From: Podochytrium sp. JEL0797
Lineage: Eukaryota > Chytridiomycota > Chytridiomycetes > Chytridiales > Chytriomycetaceae
Direction of reading: 5' to 3'
Length of the DNA stretch: 29,910 bases
NCBI GenBank assembly: GCA_027596195.1
Contig: JADGJG010000225.1
Location: 1-29,910, forward strand
Part shown: positions 18,901 through 29,910 of the stretch, one piece after another
Numbering within the stretch: the stretch's first letter is position 1
Layout: each line of letters begins with the position of its first letter
Position numbers and translations under genes: made by a program
The notes under the pieces: generated by a model
The model's input: the letters and a program-made list of their open reading frames with translations, nothing else
Told to the model about the DNA's origin: nothing
Databases searched by the model: none

Positions 18901-21900
18901 CATCAAATACCTCGCGAACGGTCGAGTCGAGTGCACTATTGGAAATGGGCTCCGCCATTTTCATTCGAAAATGACGGTGGCTCAGAAGGCGGCGCAACCC
19001 CCTCCAACACAACCAAAAATTGGCGATGCCGCGAAACTGAAAAGCGAGAACTTTTACGCTTTTTTGGACGGACGCGATTCCATGGACGACTTTGCTGGTG
19101 AGCAACTTGTTCGGTTGATGCTTTGTTCACGTTTGTTTATTCTTTTCCTTTGTGAACAGGTTCCACGCCTGTTGTCGATACTGCGTCCGTTGGAGTAGCT
19201 GGGCCTGCCATGAAAGCCATCCCCGTCGTTGGTGCTGCGACCGCCGCTGATTCTGGAGATGGTGATGGATTCGATGATGAAGTGGTGCTGGAGGAGCCGT
19301 TGGAGGAAAAGGAGGATTTGGAGATTGACTTGGATTCGAATGTGGGTGGAGATATGGGTGCTGTGGTGCAAGATGCAGCGGTTGTGGAGAATCCGATTGC
19401 AGGAGATCATCTCGGCGATGTTGGGGGCGATGATGAGATGGATGTGGAGTTGGAGGCTGGAGCTGGAAGTGGTGGTGAGTTTTGATTTTTGGTTTCAAAA
19501 TCTTTGCCGCAAAAAACTGACTCGTTATTTTTGAACCAAAGTGTCCGACGTGTCCTTGGATGCGGGTGTCAATGCGGGTATTGCGTCTTTGAATCGCGAA
19601 GAGATTAAGTAAGTTTCCAAACTCGATTTTTTTTGAAACCGCCGCCGCCCCATTACTAATCAATACTTTTCTTGGCAGTCTCGATCGATGCATGGATGTG
19701 ATGCACCAACAAGCTGTCAAGAAGGAGATCCCATCAATTTCCAAGACGCTGTCGTCGATGTGTCTCAGCCTTCCGGACGTTGCACAGCGTGCCATGTTTG
19801 TCAAGGTGGAAACCCAGACCACGGACATGTGGAACGTTTGTCAAGCCGACGTCGCTGCTTGTTTGACCCTCAAGAGGGATATCCTTCGACTTGTTTCCGA
19901 GTCCAATGCGGCAACCACTTCGCCCGGTCCCGTGTTTGCTTTTCTGTCGTCCGTCTCGTATCGCATCAACTTTGAGGCCGACTTGGAGGGCTTGGAGACG
20001 AAATTCGCGTGTACGGATGTGAATGTTCGTGCCGCAATCGTCTCGTTGGTTGTGGGGAACGAGCTGGGCCAGTTCGCAAAACTCATGGATCGGTTGGCCG
20101 CGTTGAGGACAGTGAACTGTCAAGATGCGATTCCTTTGATGGTGTTGGTGCTGTCGTTGACTCCCGGGAAGGGAAAGGTTGTTGGCAGGGCGTGGTTTGG
20201 ACGGGAGATTCAATCGTTTGCCGTGGGTCAATACGAGGCGGACGGGCGTGGGTTTGTGTTGTACAAGCCCGCCAGTCTGGATGAGTTGCAGCGGGATGCG
20301 ATCACGGCTTTTTTGACTGTGTTCCTCATTGTCGGTCTGAACCCCACCAACCAAGACTTCAAGACGATGCAGAAGATTGTCGGCGATGCGGTCAGAGTCA
20401 AGAAGGATGGAAAGAAGGGGAGGAATGACGATCTGGACCCAAACAAGGTACGTCGTTTGTGATTACTCGTTTTTAATCAAAGTTTCGCGTTCTGACACCA
20501 CCCCCTTTTCGATTCAGAAATCGCATCGCATGTTGTACCGCATCACCCCTGCCAAGCCAATCGACCCAAAATTCGCCGCAGCAAACGTCACGAAGCTCGT
20601 GGATCACAAGAAGGACAAGACCTCTGCTCATCCATTTGCCGACCGAGCCAACCTCGACATCAAACTCAACCTCTACCACAACTTTGTTGAGGATGTTCCT
20701 CCCGGCCGCGGCGGCAGATCCATGAATCGAGACAAGCGTTTGAAGGCGGATTCACATCTTGAGTTGACTCTCAAGGCGTCAACGCCGGATGAGTTCTGCC
20801 TGTATCAGTTTCTCGTCAACTGCCCTCCCGTGGAAGACAAGTACATTCTAGACGACGCGCCGTATTCCAGGGCCATTTTTGTTGGCCACAAGCTCGCTGT
20901 GGAGCCCACCGCCATTGACTCGGCGCTTTGGAAGTTCTTGGAAGTTCTTGGACGCTGCTTCTCGACCACCAAATCTAAGCGAAATGGCGACGACGAGGAG
21001 GAGGAGGAATCTGGCGGCAAGATGGGACTCTCGATCGCAACGACCAAATCCATGTTCACGGACGATCTTGATGCCATTCGCAAGCAGGAAATCCGATACT
21101 TTGACGCCGTTCTGGACCCCCTTTCGTTTCACTGGAACATCAAACCACGTAATCTACCCAGATTTCCGTTCACGACGTTGGGAGGAATGAAGCAGTTTGA
21201 GCTCAGGGAGTTGGAGAACGTGAAACTGCTGGGTCGTTTTGATTTTGGTCTCTCGCCCTCACTTTGTCCCGATTTGGATGCTGCGCATTGCCAGAAAGCT
21301 GCCGAGAGCGTTGAATCGGGTGTGAAGGGATTCATCACAAGGGCTGTTCAAGACAAGAGTGAGTTGCTTTCGATTTTTATTTTTTTGGAAACTGATTTCC
21401 ATTCCGCGACACAGAGAAATCCGGCGATATCGCAGACGATTTGGAGAATTCTCGACGACGATGGTATCACAACGGAGTCTTCTTGCCGAGTTCCGAGACG
21501 CGTGCACTGCGCACTGTCGAGTTCGACATACTGCAAGACGGCCACGGCGTTGATGTCATGTTCGTTGGCGCCAAGGATTTCATTCATGTCAAGAAGTCGG
21601 GTCGTGGTAAAATGTTCGAAGTCGGGACCATGGAGCATTCCTTGAGGCGCAAGGATGATGGTCGTCTTGTCGCCGAGATTTCTGCCATTCGCGTGCGCCA
21701 CCACCAGGGCGTATTCGACTTTGTGCTTCCCAAGCGCCATCCCATCCACCTCTGCCACCCCACCAAGGACAATCCCTCATTGACGTACGACTTTTGCGCC
21801 ATGTCGTTTGGGAGGAAGGGATTGTTTCGGAACGCCTCGGACGCCATACCCGAGAGTTATTCCGACGACGTGTTTGTTGTCAGGATGCCCCTGGAGCACC

Positions 21901-23367
21901 GCATTTTGTCTAAATACAACCTTGCAAAGGCGTTGAAGGGAGTCAAGTCGCACTGGGATGAGGCGGCGCATGGAGCCAAGGTTGTGCCTGTGTTTGATCG
22001 TGGCGGCATGTGGGCACGTTCGAAGCCCGAGTTGGATGCGATCGCTCAAGCTGCGTACACTTCCCTCCCACCCACGGACGATCCCAAACACGCGGGTGCT
22101 GTTGCAGCTCGCAAATCGGCCAGGAAGGAGATCGAGGCAATTGTGTGGGCGGTGAAGTTCGACAAGAACCTCCCCAACGGGAGGAAGCGCAAGATTCTCG
22201 AGTGTCTCAAAGTGAACAGGATGTTGTTGAAGGAGGGCAAGCAGCGGTTTGAGTACGATCCAGACAAGCACCATCCCGAGTTTGAGACGTTTCGATCGGC
22301 CGACGTGTGGTTCGATGACCATTTGATGGTGGAGAAGCACAAACACTCGTTTCGATCCGGTGACACGGGGGTGCGGGTCCAGTCGGCTGGGATGGATTTG
22401 GCGGGGAGTGCGAGCACGGTGGGGGAGGGATTTTCTGGCCAAGTAGCGAACTCGACCAAACACGCCGCCAAACACCAGAGGGCCATGGACAACCAGGTCA
22501 ACGCTTTGCTGGATGTTGTCGCGTTGCGTGAGACGAAGGAGGAGCTGTTGGACGAGCGGGTCGCGATGTTGGCGAAAGCCGTGGATGACTTCAAGGCTTC
22601 GATGATGGAGTTGGATGGCGATGATGCTGGTCAGCAGCAGTTGGGTTTGGGCATGTTGCAGCAACAAGTGGTGGCGGCGGGTTCGACTGCGGAAGACATC
22701 ACTCGGGAGTTGGCGCTGCACAATATGGGTTTGGAAGCTCGCTTGCAGAGTGAGCGGGATGTGACCACGAACGCTGACGGTGACAAGTATCGCGTCTTGA
22801 TTCAGAAGGATCACGACCATATCACGCGGGAATCCGACCACCTCCTTCACGAGCGATCCAACTTCTTTTCGCGTCACCACGTCTTCGCCACGCCTCAGTT
22901 CAGCAATTCGGGCACTGTGAAGCGGAAAGTGGGAGGGGGCAAGATTGGAGGTTCGTTGCTTTGTTTTGATTCCGCGATTTTGATTACGAATTTTGATTGA
23001 TTTCTGACTTGGAACAGGTGGCACGAGTCGCGCGATCTCCATGCTCAAGGATGCCAAGATGCGTGACCAAACTCGTTCCATGATGGCCAAGCGTGAAGCC
23101 AACGCCAAGGCGGCTTGCAGTGATCCCAAATGCTCGGGGGCCTCCTGTCCATTCCATCAGCACTACTCGCTCCTCGAGCCGACAGAATGCGGCAGTACCA
23201 TTGTTTGTCACTGTGGCTGCGAGTCACGGATTGGAGATGTACGGCTACCACGGGAACGAGAAGGACAGATGTGTAACTTCGAACAACTGCGGGTCCGGTT
23301 TGACCGCATGTTTGGAGGTTTACCGCGACCACGGGGCCACGATCATCACTCCCGCCGGAACTCGTGA
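15958..23367 (+). CDS. Very large protein of unrecognised family, copy A (10 exons, about 2,244 aa)
   Basis: Exons 15958-16017, 16107-16182, 16306-17141, 17213-19097, 19160-19474, 19542-19608, 19679-20447, 20518-21358, 21415-22950 and 23018-23367 sum to 6735 nt with all phases consistent. I do not recognise the family. Visible features: a basic start (MAAKKKRP, possibly an NLS); a Pro-rich patch (about 36-45); poly-Ala then a Glu run at about 285-317; a large mixed region in exon 4; an acidic segment in exon 5 (EEPLEEKEDLEIDLD); another acid patch in exon 8 (DDEEEEE); a probable coiled coil late in exon 9 (ETKEELLDERVAMLAKAVDD); and a Cys/His cluster in exon 10, C-x4-C-x4-C-x2-H-x-H-x8-C-x5-C-x-C-x-C, probably metal-binding. 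The last 43 residues after the duplication junction at 23238 are an out-of-frame reading of copy B, so the native C-terminus is probably lost. The first two exons are less certain. The acceptor 16305 was chosen for phase, and translation could instead start at ATG 16341. Confidence 0.6.
16561..23237 (+). repeat. Tandem duplication, unit A (6,677 bp)
   Basis: This segment is repeated directly from 23238. Corresponding points are offset by 6,677 bp before the Glu-codon run near 17090-17115 and by 6,671 bp after it. From there to the unit end I see no difference, in exons, introns or either strand's reading frames. The left boundary lies inside exon 3 of the large gene, the right one inside exon 10. 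Only a TG dinucleotide is shared at the breakpoints. Confidence 0.97.
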
Positions 23368-26300
23368 CGAGGCCAAGTCTCAAGTCGTGGATGCTCTGAT
23401 GGCCATCTCCACTCAGACTCAAGTTCTGTTCCTCCTCCCCAGCAACCGGAACCCTTGGTGTATCCGCAACATCAACACGAAGGGTGCTTGCGATCGCGAC
23501 TTGGATGCCAACGATTACGCCACGGCCACGCACTCGCAGGTGTACAAGGCGTTCTGGGCTCTCACTCTGGCCCTCACGAGCAAGATCTGTCCTGTGGTCG
23601 GGGTGTTAGTTATGGGTGCCGATGCTGCCGACGCTGTTGGTAGTCTTTCGTACACCCAGGCGACCAGGGCGGCGCTCGAGGCGGCAGTGGTGGCCAAGAA
23701 GAACGCGGCGGCGGCAGCAGCGGCGCAGAGGAAGTCGGGGAACAAGGCCAAGTTTTTTATTGTTGAGGAGGAGGAGGAGGAGGAAGGGGAGCAGGATGCT
23801 GTTGTTGATGAGGTTGGTTTTTGATTTGTTTTCCTCTGCTCCATTTGTAATCGTATTTGATATTTAATTTGTTGTTTTGGCAGGAATTGCCCAAGATTCC
23901 GTTCCCCCACGGTTGCGTGCTTCACCGACGCGTTGACTCGTTAGTGTTGCCCTCTCTTGTCAAGGGAAAGCCGCACCCTCCCAGCCAAACTCCCAGTCTG
24001 TCGGATTCCAAGGCAATCAACGGGTTCATGATTGGCCTTCTTGAGGTTATCATGGTGCTGCTCTCCCATGCTACCAAGACTCCCGAGGCTGACCGACCGC
24101 CACTTTCGGAGGCCTACGCCAAACTCAAGCAAGACTCGTGGGGCCAATACTTGGCAATCGAGCAGACGCTGGAGCAAGCTCGGGTCAAGTCGTTGGATTC
24201 CACGTCGTTCTTGGCCCGCTTCGGCAAGCCGGTTGATTTTAGCTTCCAACCTAAAAACTTGGGCTTGATCAGGAGCCGAATCCTCGACACAGTCCTCTTT
24301 CAGGACGGCCTCAAGCTGTCGCCCATCTACAAGGAGCATCTCTTGAACCCTCCACCCAAGCGTGCCCTGAAACCGCAAGTTGACAGCCATCAAGTCCTCG
24401 GGATTTCAATCAACGGAGTTGATGTTCACCGCCAAGACTTTCTCGTGGCTTCCGCCAAGTATTCCGAGGTCGACACTCTTCGCGACGTTTCGAGTTTTTC
24501 CATGGTGTGGATTTACCCGAAAATGAAGAAGCGGGCGGGATATGTTCAACTTGGGGAGTTGTCGAATGTGTTTGAGGGGTTTGAGCGGGTTTCGGGTGGA
24601 AACCACTGTCGGGTGGTGGTTCTGTTCCGCTCACAAGCTGCCGAGTTTCCTGCGTCGTTTGAGGACACGCCGCTCTCCTCCACGGGATTTCTCGAAGTGG
24701 CGGGGATGATGACCACCACGGTGGACGGATGTTCCCTCACTCCACTGTTTCGTCCCCAGAAATCTTTCACCGGGTTTGCACCATGCCAGAAGCAACGCGA
24801 CTTGGCCAGGATTTTCCAACTCGGCCTCTTGGGTTTGTTCTCCTATGGGACTCTCTTGATTCGCGACGTCAAGACGGGCGCAACTCACCGCTTTACCATG
24901 TTGCCGGAGGATTTCGAACGGTTCGTCAAGACTTCGCTGGGACTTTCTGTGACCCAAGATCTCCAGAAGGTGTACCAGAAGGCGTACAAGAGCAACTTGG
25001 ACCGACTGGTCAGGCTCACGGACCCACACGCCGAGGTTATTGCCAAGGAAACTGCCGCCAACTTGCTCCAACTCGTCGGAATTCTGGCCGCCAAGGAAGG
25101 AGCCACTTGCCAGTTTTCTCTGCACGAGAACTTTGGGTACGCCATCAAGGGAAACTGCGACGCTTTCTTGGTCCAGGTGGTCAACAAGCACCTGTGCTAC
25201 ACGCCCTCGGTCCAAAACCTGCTGGTTCGCGCCACCGTCAAGTCCAACTATGGCGTCGGGAAGCTCCAAGTCGGAGACAAGAAGTTTAGCCATCACCCTT
25301 CCGCCACCGTCACGAGCCAGAACACCATGCTACGTCTGGGGCCGGAATCTGTTTTCCAAGCCGCAGCGATTGCGCACCGTCAGTCGTTTGGGCCACTTGT
25401 CATCCCAACCAACGGCTCCATCACTCTTGAGTTTGATTTCACCAAGATGGAGAGCTCCCCCTCTGGCCACGATGTCCCCTGTTTCCACAACCCCAAGATC
25501 AAGGTGCGATTGGACCCCGGATTCCCGATCAACACGAGCCTTGGTACGAACCGCGGAATCACGCCGTTGACCATCAAATACCTCGCGAACGGTCGAGTCG
25601 AGTGCACTATTGGAAATGGGCTCCGCCATTTTCATTCGAAAATGACGGTGGCTCAGAAGGCGGCGCAACCCCCTCCAACACAACCAAAAATTGGCGATGC
25701 CGCGAAACTGAAAAGCGAGAACTTTTACGCTTTTTTGGACGGACGCGATTCCATGGACGACTTTGCTGGTGAGCAACTTGTTCGGTTGATGCTTTGTTCA
25801 CGTTTGTTTATTCTTTTCCTTTGTGAACAGGTTCCACGCCTGTTGTCGATACTGCGTCCGTTGGAGTAGCTGGGCCTGCCATGAAAGCCATCCCCGTCGT
25901 TGGTGCTGCGACCGCCGCTGATTCTGGAGATGGTGATGGATTCGATGATGAAGTGGTGCTGGAGGAGCCGTTGGAGGAAAAGGAGGATTTGGAGATTGAC
26001 TTGGATTCGAATGTGGGTGGAGATATGGGTGCTGTGGTGCAAGATGCAGCGGTTGTGGAGAATCCGATTGCAGGAGATCATCTCGGCGATGTTGGGGGCG
26101 ATGATGAGATGGATGTGGAGTTGGAGGCTGGAGCTGGAAGTGGTGGTGAGTTTTGATTTTTGGTTTCAAAATCTTTGCCGCAAAAAACTGACTCGTTATT
26201 TTTGAACCAAAGTGTCCGACGTGTCCTTGGATGCGGGTGTCAATGCGGGTATTGCGTCTTTGAATCGCGAAGAGATTAAGTAAGTTTCCAAACTCGATTT

Positions 26301-29300
26301 TTTTTGAAACCGCCGCCGCCCCATTACTAATCAATACTTTTCTTGGCAGTCTCGATCGATGCATGGATGTGATGCACCAACAAGCTGTCAAGAAGGAGAT
26401 CCCATCAATTTCCAAGACGCTGTCGTCGATGTGTCTCAGCCTTCCGGACGTTGCACAGCGTGCCATGTTTGTCAAGGTGGAAACCCAGACCACGGACATG
26501 TGGAACGTTTGTCAAGCCGACGTCGCTGCTTGTTTGACCCTCAAGAGGGATATCCTTCGACTTGTTTCCGAGTCCAATGCGGCAACCACTTCGCCCGGTC
26601 CCGTGTTTGCTTTTCTGTCGTCCGTCTCGTATCGCATCAACTTTGAGGCCGACTTGGAGGGCTTGGAGACGAAATTCGCGTGTACGGATGTGAATGTTCG
26701 TGCCGCAATCGTCTCGTTGGTTGTGGGGAACGAGCTGGGCCAGTTCGCAAAACTCATGGATCGGTTGGCCGCGTTGAGGACAGTGAACTGTCAAGATGCG
26801 ATTCCTTTGATGGTGTTGGTGCTGTCGTTGACTCCCGGGAAGGGAAAGGTTGTTGGCAGGGCGTGGTTTGGACGGGAGATTCAATCGTTTGCCGTGGGTC
26901 AATACGAGGCGGACGGGCGTGGGTTTGTGTTGTACAAGCCCGCCAGTCTGGATGAGTTGCAGCGGGATGCGATCACGGCTTTTTTGACTGTGTTCCTCAT
27001 TGTCGGTCTGAACCCCACCAACCAAGACTTCAAGACGATGCAGAAGATTGTCGGCGATGCGGTCAGAGTCAAGAAGGATGGAAAGAAGGGGAGGAATGAC
27101 GATCTGGACCCAAACAAGGTACGTCGTTTGTGATTACTCGTTTTTAATCAAAGTTTCGCGTTCTGACACCACCCCCTTTTCGATTCAGAAATCGCATCGC
27201 ATGTTGTACCGCATCACCCCTGCCAAGCCAATCGACCCAAAATTCGCCGCAGCAAACGTCACGAAGCTCGTGGATCACAAGAAGGACAAGACCTCTGCTC
27301 ATCCATTTGCCGACCGAGCCAACCTCGACATCAAACTCAACCTCTACCACAACTTTGTTGAGGATGTTCCTCCCGGCCGCGGCGGCAGATCCATGAATCG
27401 AGACAAGCGTTTGAAGGCGGATTCACATCTTGAGTTGACTCTCAAGGCGTCAACGCCGGATGAGTTCTGCCTGTATCAGTTTCTCGTCAACTGCCCTCCC
27501 GTGGAAGACAAGTACATTCTAGACGACGCGCCGTATTCCAGGGCCATTTTTGTTGGCCACAAGCTCGCTGTGGAGCCCACCGCCATTGACTCGGCGCTTT
27601 GGAAGTTCTTGGAAGTTCTTGGACGCTGCTTCTCGACCACCAAATCTAAGCGAAATGGCGACGACGAGGAGGAGGAGGAATCTGGCGGCAAGATGGGACT
27701 CTCGATCGCAACGACCAAATCCATGTTCACGGACGATCTTGATGCCATTCGCAAGCAGGAAATCCGATACTTTGACGCCGTTCTGGACCCCCTTTCGTTT
27801 CACTGGAACATCAAACCACGTAATCTACCCAGATTTCCGTTCACGACGTTGGGAGGAATGAAGCAGTTTGAGCTCAGGGAGTTGGAGAACGTGAAACTGC
27901 TGGGTCGTTTTGATTTTGGTCTCTCGCCCTCACTTTGTCCCGATTTGGATGCTGCGCATTGCCAGAAAGCTGCCGAGAGCGTTGAATCGGGTGTGAAGGG
28001 ATTCATCACAAGGGCTGTTCAAGACAAGAGTGAGTTGCTTTCGATTTTTATTTTTTTGGAAACTGATTTCCATTCCGCGACACAGAGAAATCCGGCGATA
28101 TCGCAGACGATTTGGAGAATTCTCGACGACGATGGTATCACAACGGAGTCTTCTTGCCGAGTTCCGAGACGCGTGCACTGCGCACTGTCGAGTTCGACAT
28201 ACTGCAAGACGGCCACGGCGTTGATGTCATGTTCGTTGGCGCCAAGGATTTCATTCATGTCAAGAAGTCGGGTCGTGGTAAAATGTTCGAAGTCGGGACC
28301 ATGGAGCATTCCTTGAGGCGCAAGGATGATGGTCGTCTTGTCGCCGAGATTTCTGCCATTCGCGTGCGCCACCACCAGGGCGTATTCGACTTTGTGCTTC
28401 CCAAGCGCCATCCCATCCACCTCTGCCACCCCACCAAGGACAATCCCTCATTGACGTACGACTTTTGCGCCATGTCGTTTGGGAGGAAGGGATTGTTTCG
28501 GAACGCCTCGGACGCCATACCCGAGAGTTATTCCGACGACGTGTTTGTTGTCAGGATGCCCCTGGAGCACCGCATTTTGTCTAAATACAACCTTGCAAAG
28601 GCGTTGAAGGGAGTCAAGTCGCACTGGGATGAGGCGGCGCATGGAGCCAAGGTTGTGCCTGTGTTTGATCGTGGCGGCATGTGGGCACGTTCGAAGCCCG
28701 AGTTGGATGCGATCGCTCAAGCTGCGTACACTTCCCTCCCACCCACGGACGATCCCAAACACGCGGGTGCTGTTGCAGCTCGCAAATCGGCCAGGAAGGA
28801 GATCGAGGCAATTGTGTGGGCGGTGAAGTTCGACAAGAACCTCCCCAACGGGAGGAAGCGCAAGATTCTCGAGTGTCTCAAAGTGAACAGGATGTTGTTG
28901 AAGGAGGGCAAGCAGCGGTTTGAGTACGATCCAGACAAGCACCATCCCGAGTTTGAGACGTTTCGATCGGCCGACGTGTGGTTCGATGACCATTTGATGG
29001 TGGAGAAGCACAAACACTCGTTTCGATCCGGTGACACGGGGGTGCGGGTCCAGTCGGCTGGGATGGATTTGGCGGGGAGTGCGAGCACGGTGGGGGAGGG
29101 ATTTTCTGGCCAAGTAGCGAACTCGACCAAACACGCCGCCAAACACCAGAGGGCCATGGACAACCAGGTCAACGCTTTGCTGGATGTTGTCGCGTTGCGT
29201 GAGACGAAGGAGGAGCTGTTGGACGAGCGGGTCGCGATGTTGGCGAAAGCCGTGGATGACTTCAAGGCTTCGATGATGGAGTTGGATGGCGATGATGCTG

Positions 29301-29910
29301 GTCAGCAGCAGTTGGGTTTGGGCATGTTGCAGCAACAAGTGGTGGCGGCGGGTTCGACTGCGGAAGACATCACTCGGGAGTTGGCGCTGCACAATATGGG
29401 TTTGGAAGCTCGCTTGCAGAGTGAGCGGGATGTGACCACGAACGCTGACGGTGACAAGTATCGCGTCTTGATTCAGAAGGATCACGACCATATCACGCGG
29501 GAATCCGACCACCTCCTTCACGAGCGATCCAACTTCTTTTCGCGTCACCACGTCTTCGCCACGCCTCAGTTCAGCAATTCGGGCACTGTGAAGCGGAAAG
29601 TGGGAGGGGGCAAGATTGGAGGTTCGTTGCTTTGTTTTGATTCCGCGATTTTGATTACGAATTTTGATTGATTTCTGACTTGGAACAGGTGGCACGAGTC
29701 GCGCGATCTCCATGCTCAAGGATGCCAAGATGCGTGACCAAACTCGTTCCATGATGGCCAAGCGTGAAGCCAACGCCAAGGCGGCTTGCAGTGATCCCAA
29801 ATGCTCGGGGGCCTCCTGTCCATTCCATCAGCACTACTCGCTCCTCGAGCCGACAGAATGCGGCAGTACCATTGTTTGTCACTGTGGCTGCGAGTCACGG
29901 ATTGGAGATG
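23237..29910 (+). CDS. Very large protein of unrecognised family, copy B (8 exons visible, 3' end outside the window)
   Basis: Exons 23237-23812, 23884-25768, 25831-26145, 26213-26279, 26350-27118, 27189-28029, 28086-29621 and 29689 onward. An in-frame ATG (23237-23239) is formed exactly at the duplication junction and opens MYGYHGNEKDRCVTSNNCGS, continuing the same frame as copy A's VYGYHGNEK. Copy B therefore lacks the first ~130 residues of copy A and has no obvious promoter of its own; the upstream sequence is the end of copy A. It could be translated from this ATG, joined to copy A by an unseen splice, or be silent. Relative to copy A it carries five conservative replacements (Y-F, L-I, S-T, E-Q, I-T) near its start and two fewer Glu codons in the acidic run. 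The rest is identical. The Cys/His cluster is present at the window edge. Confidence 0.5.
23238..29908 (+). repeat. Tandem duplication, unit B (6,671 bp)
   Basis: This is the second head-to-tail copy of 16561-23237. The window ends two bases past its last base, with the same TG that begins units A and B, so a third unit or the native 3' flank could follow. Apart from the patch near 23344-23565 and the shorter GAG run, it is identical to unit A. Confidence 0.97.

Noticed and set aside
21860..21880. YSDD motif in the large protein as a possible polymerase active site
   Set aside because: A four-residue match without the surrounding palm motifs of reverse transcriptases or RNA polymerases is not evidence of polymerase function.
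21777..23129. 450-codon minus-strand open frame opposite exon 9 of the large gene (and its copy at 28448-29800)
   Set aside because: It spans the intron at 22951-23017, has an Arg/His/Leu-rich antisense-like composition, and is explained by codon bias of the + strand gene. The + strand exons have conserved phases and constraint.
25798..26499. 233-codon minus-strand open frame (and its copy at 19127-19828)
   Set aside because: It crosses three inferred introns of the large gene and consists largely of His/Pro/Ser low-complexity sequence, typical of an antisense shadow.

Overview
The window looks like nuclear DNA of a fungus, probably an early-diverging, chytrid-like lineage. Genes are split by many short GT-AG introns (about 46-198 nt), often with CTAAC/CTAAT-like branch sites. 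The recognisable families are fungal in style: a HAM1-like protein, Kre9/Knh1-like secreted proteins with GPI-type tails, and an LRR remnant of the 'LTGxIP' type. The fungal call is fairly safe; the chytrid call is inference.

Layout, all genes on the + strand. (1) 1-1030: a C-terminal scrap resembling a pogo/CENP-B-type DDE transposase, then non-coding DNA with a 134-bp direct repeat. (2) 1031-4458: an 11-exon gene for an 866-aa HAM1-like protein. (3) 4459-5540: a graveyard with a coiled-coil ORF fragment, a frameshifted LRR relic and an inverted second copy of the coiled-coil segment. (4) 5812-7969: a 4-exon gene for a 659-aa protein with coiled coils and a C-terminal SH3 domain. (5) 8385-14793: a tandem array of six paralogous secreted Kre9/Knh1-like proteins, here called A to F. 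Intron number rises along the array: 0, 1, 2, 2, 3, 3. A decayed stub of a further copy lies between E and F. (6) 14794-15957: mostly unexplained. (7) 15958-29910: a very large multi-exon gene (about 2,240 codons in copy A) of a family I do not recognise. A 6.67-kb internal segment of it is duplicated head to tail.

The duplication is the most striking feature. The two units look identical over roughly 6.1 kb, introns included. They differ by 17 clustered, mostly synonymous substitutions near the 5' end of the unit and by a 6-bp GAG-tract indel. The unit junction is out of frame for copy A but creates an in-frame ATG for copy B. The window stops at the same phase of the unit as the A/B junction, so the real copy number is unknown and an assembly effect must be considered.

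The six array proteins probably act at the cell surface or wall. The HAM1-like and SH3 proteins are intracellular. Nothing in the sequence ties the large protein to the other genes. Exon boundaries come from splice motifs plus exact phase bookkeeping: every full gene model sums to a multiple of three with no internal stop. No homology search was possible.
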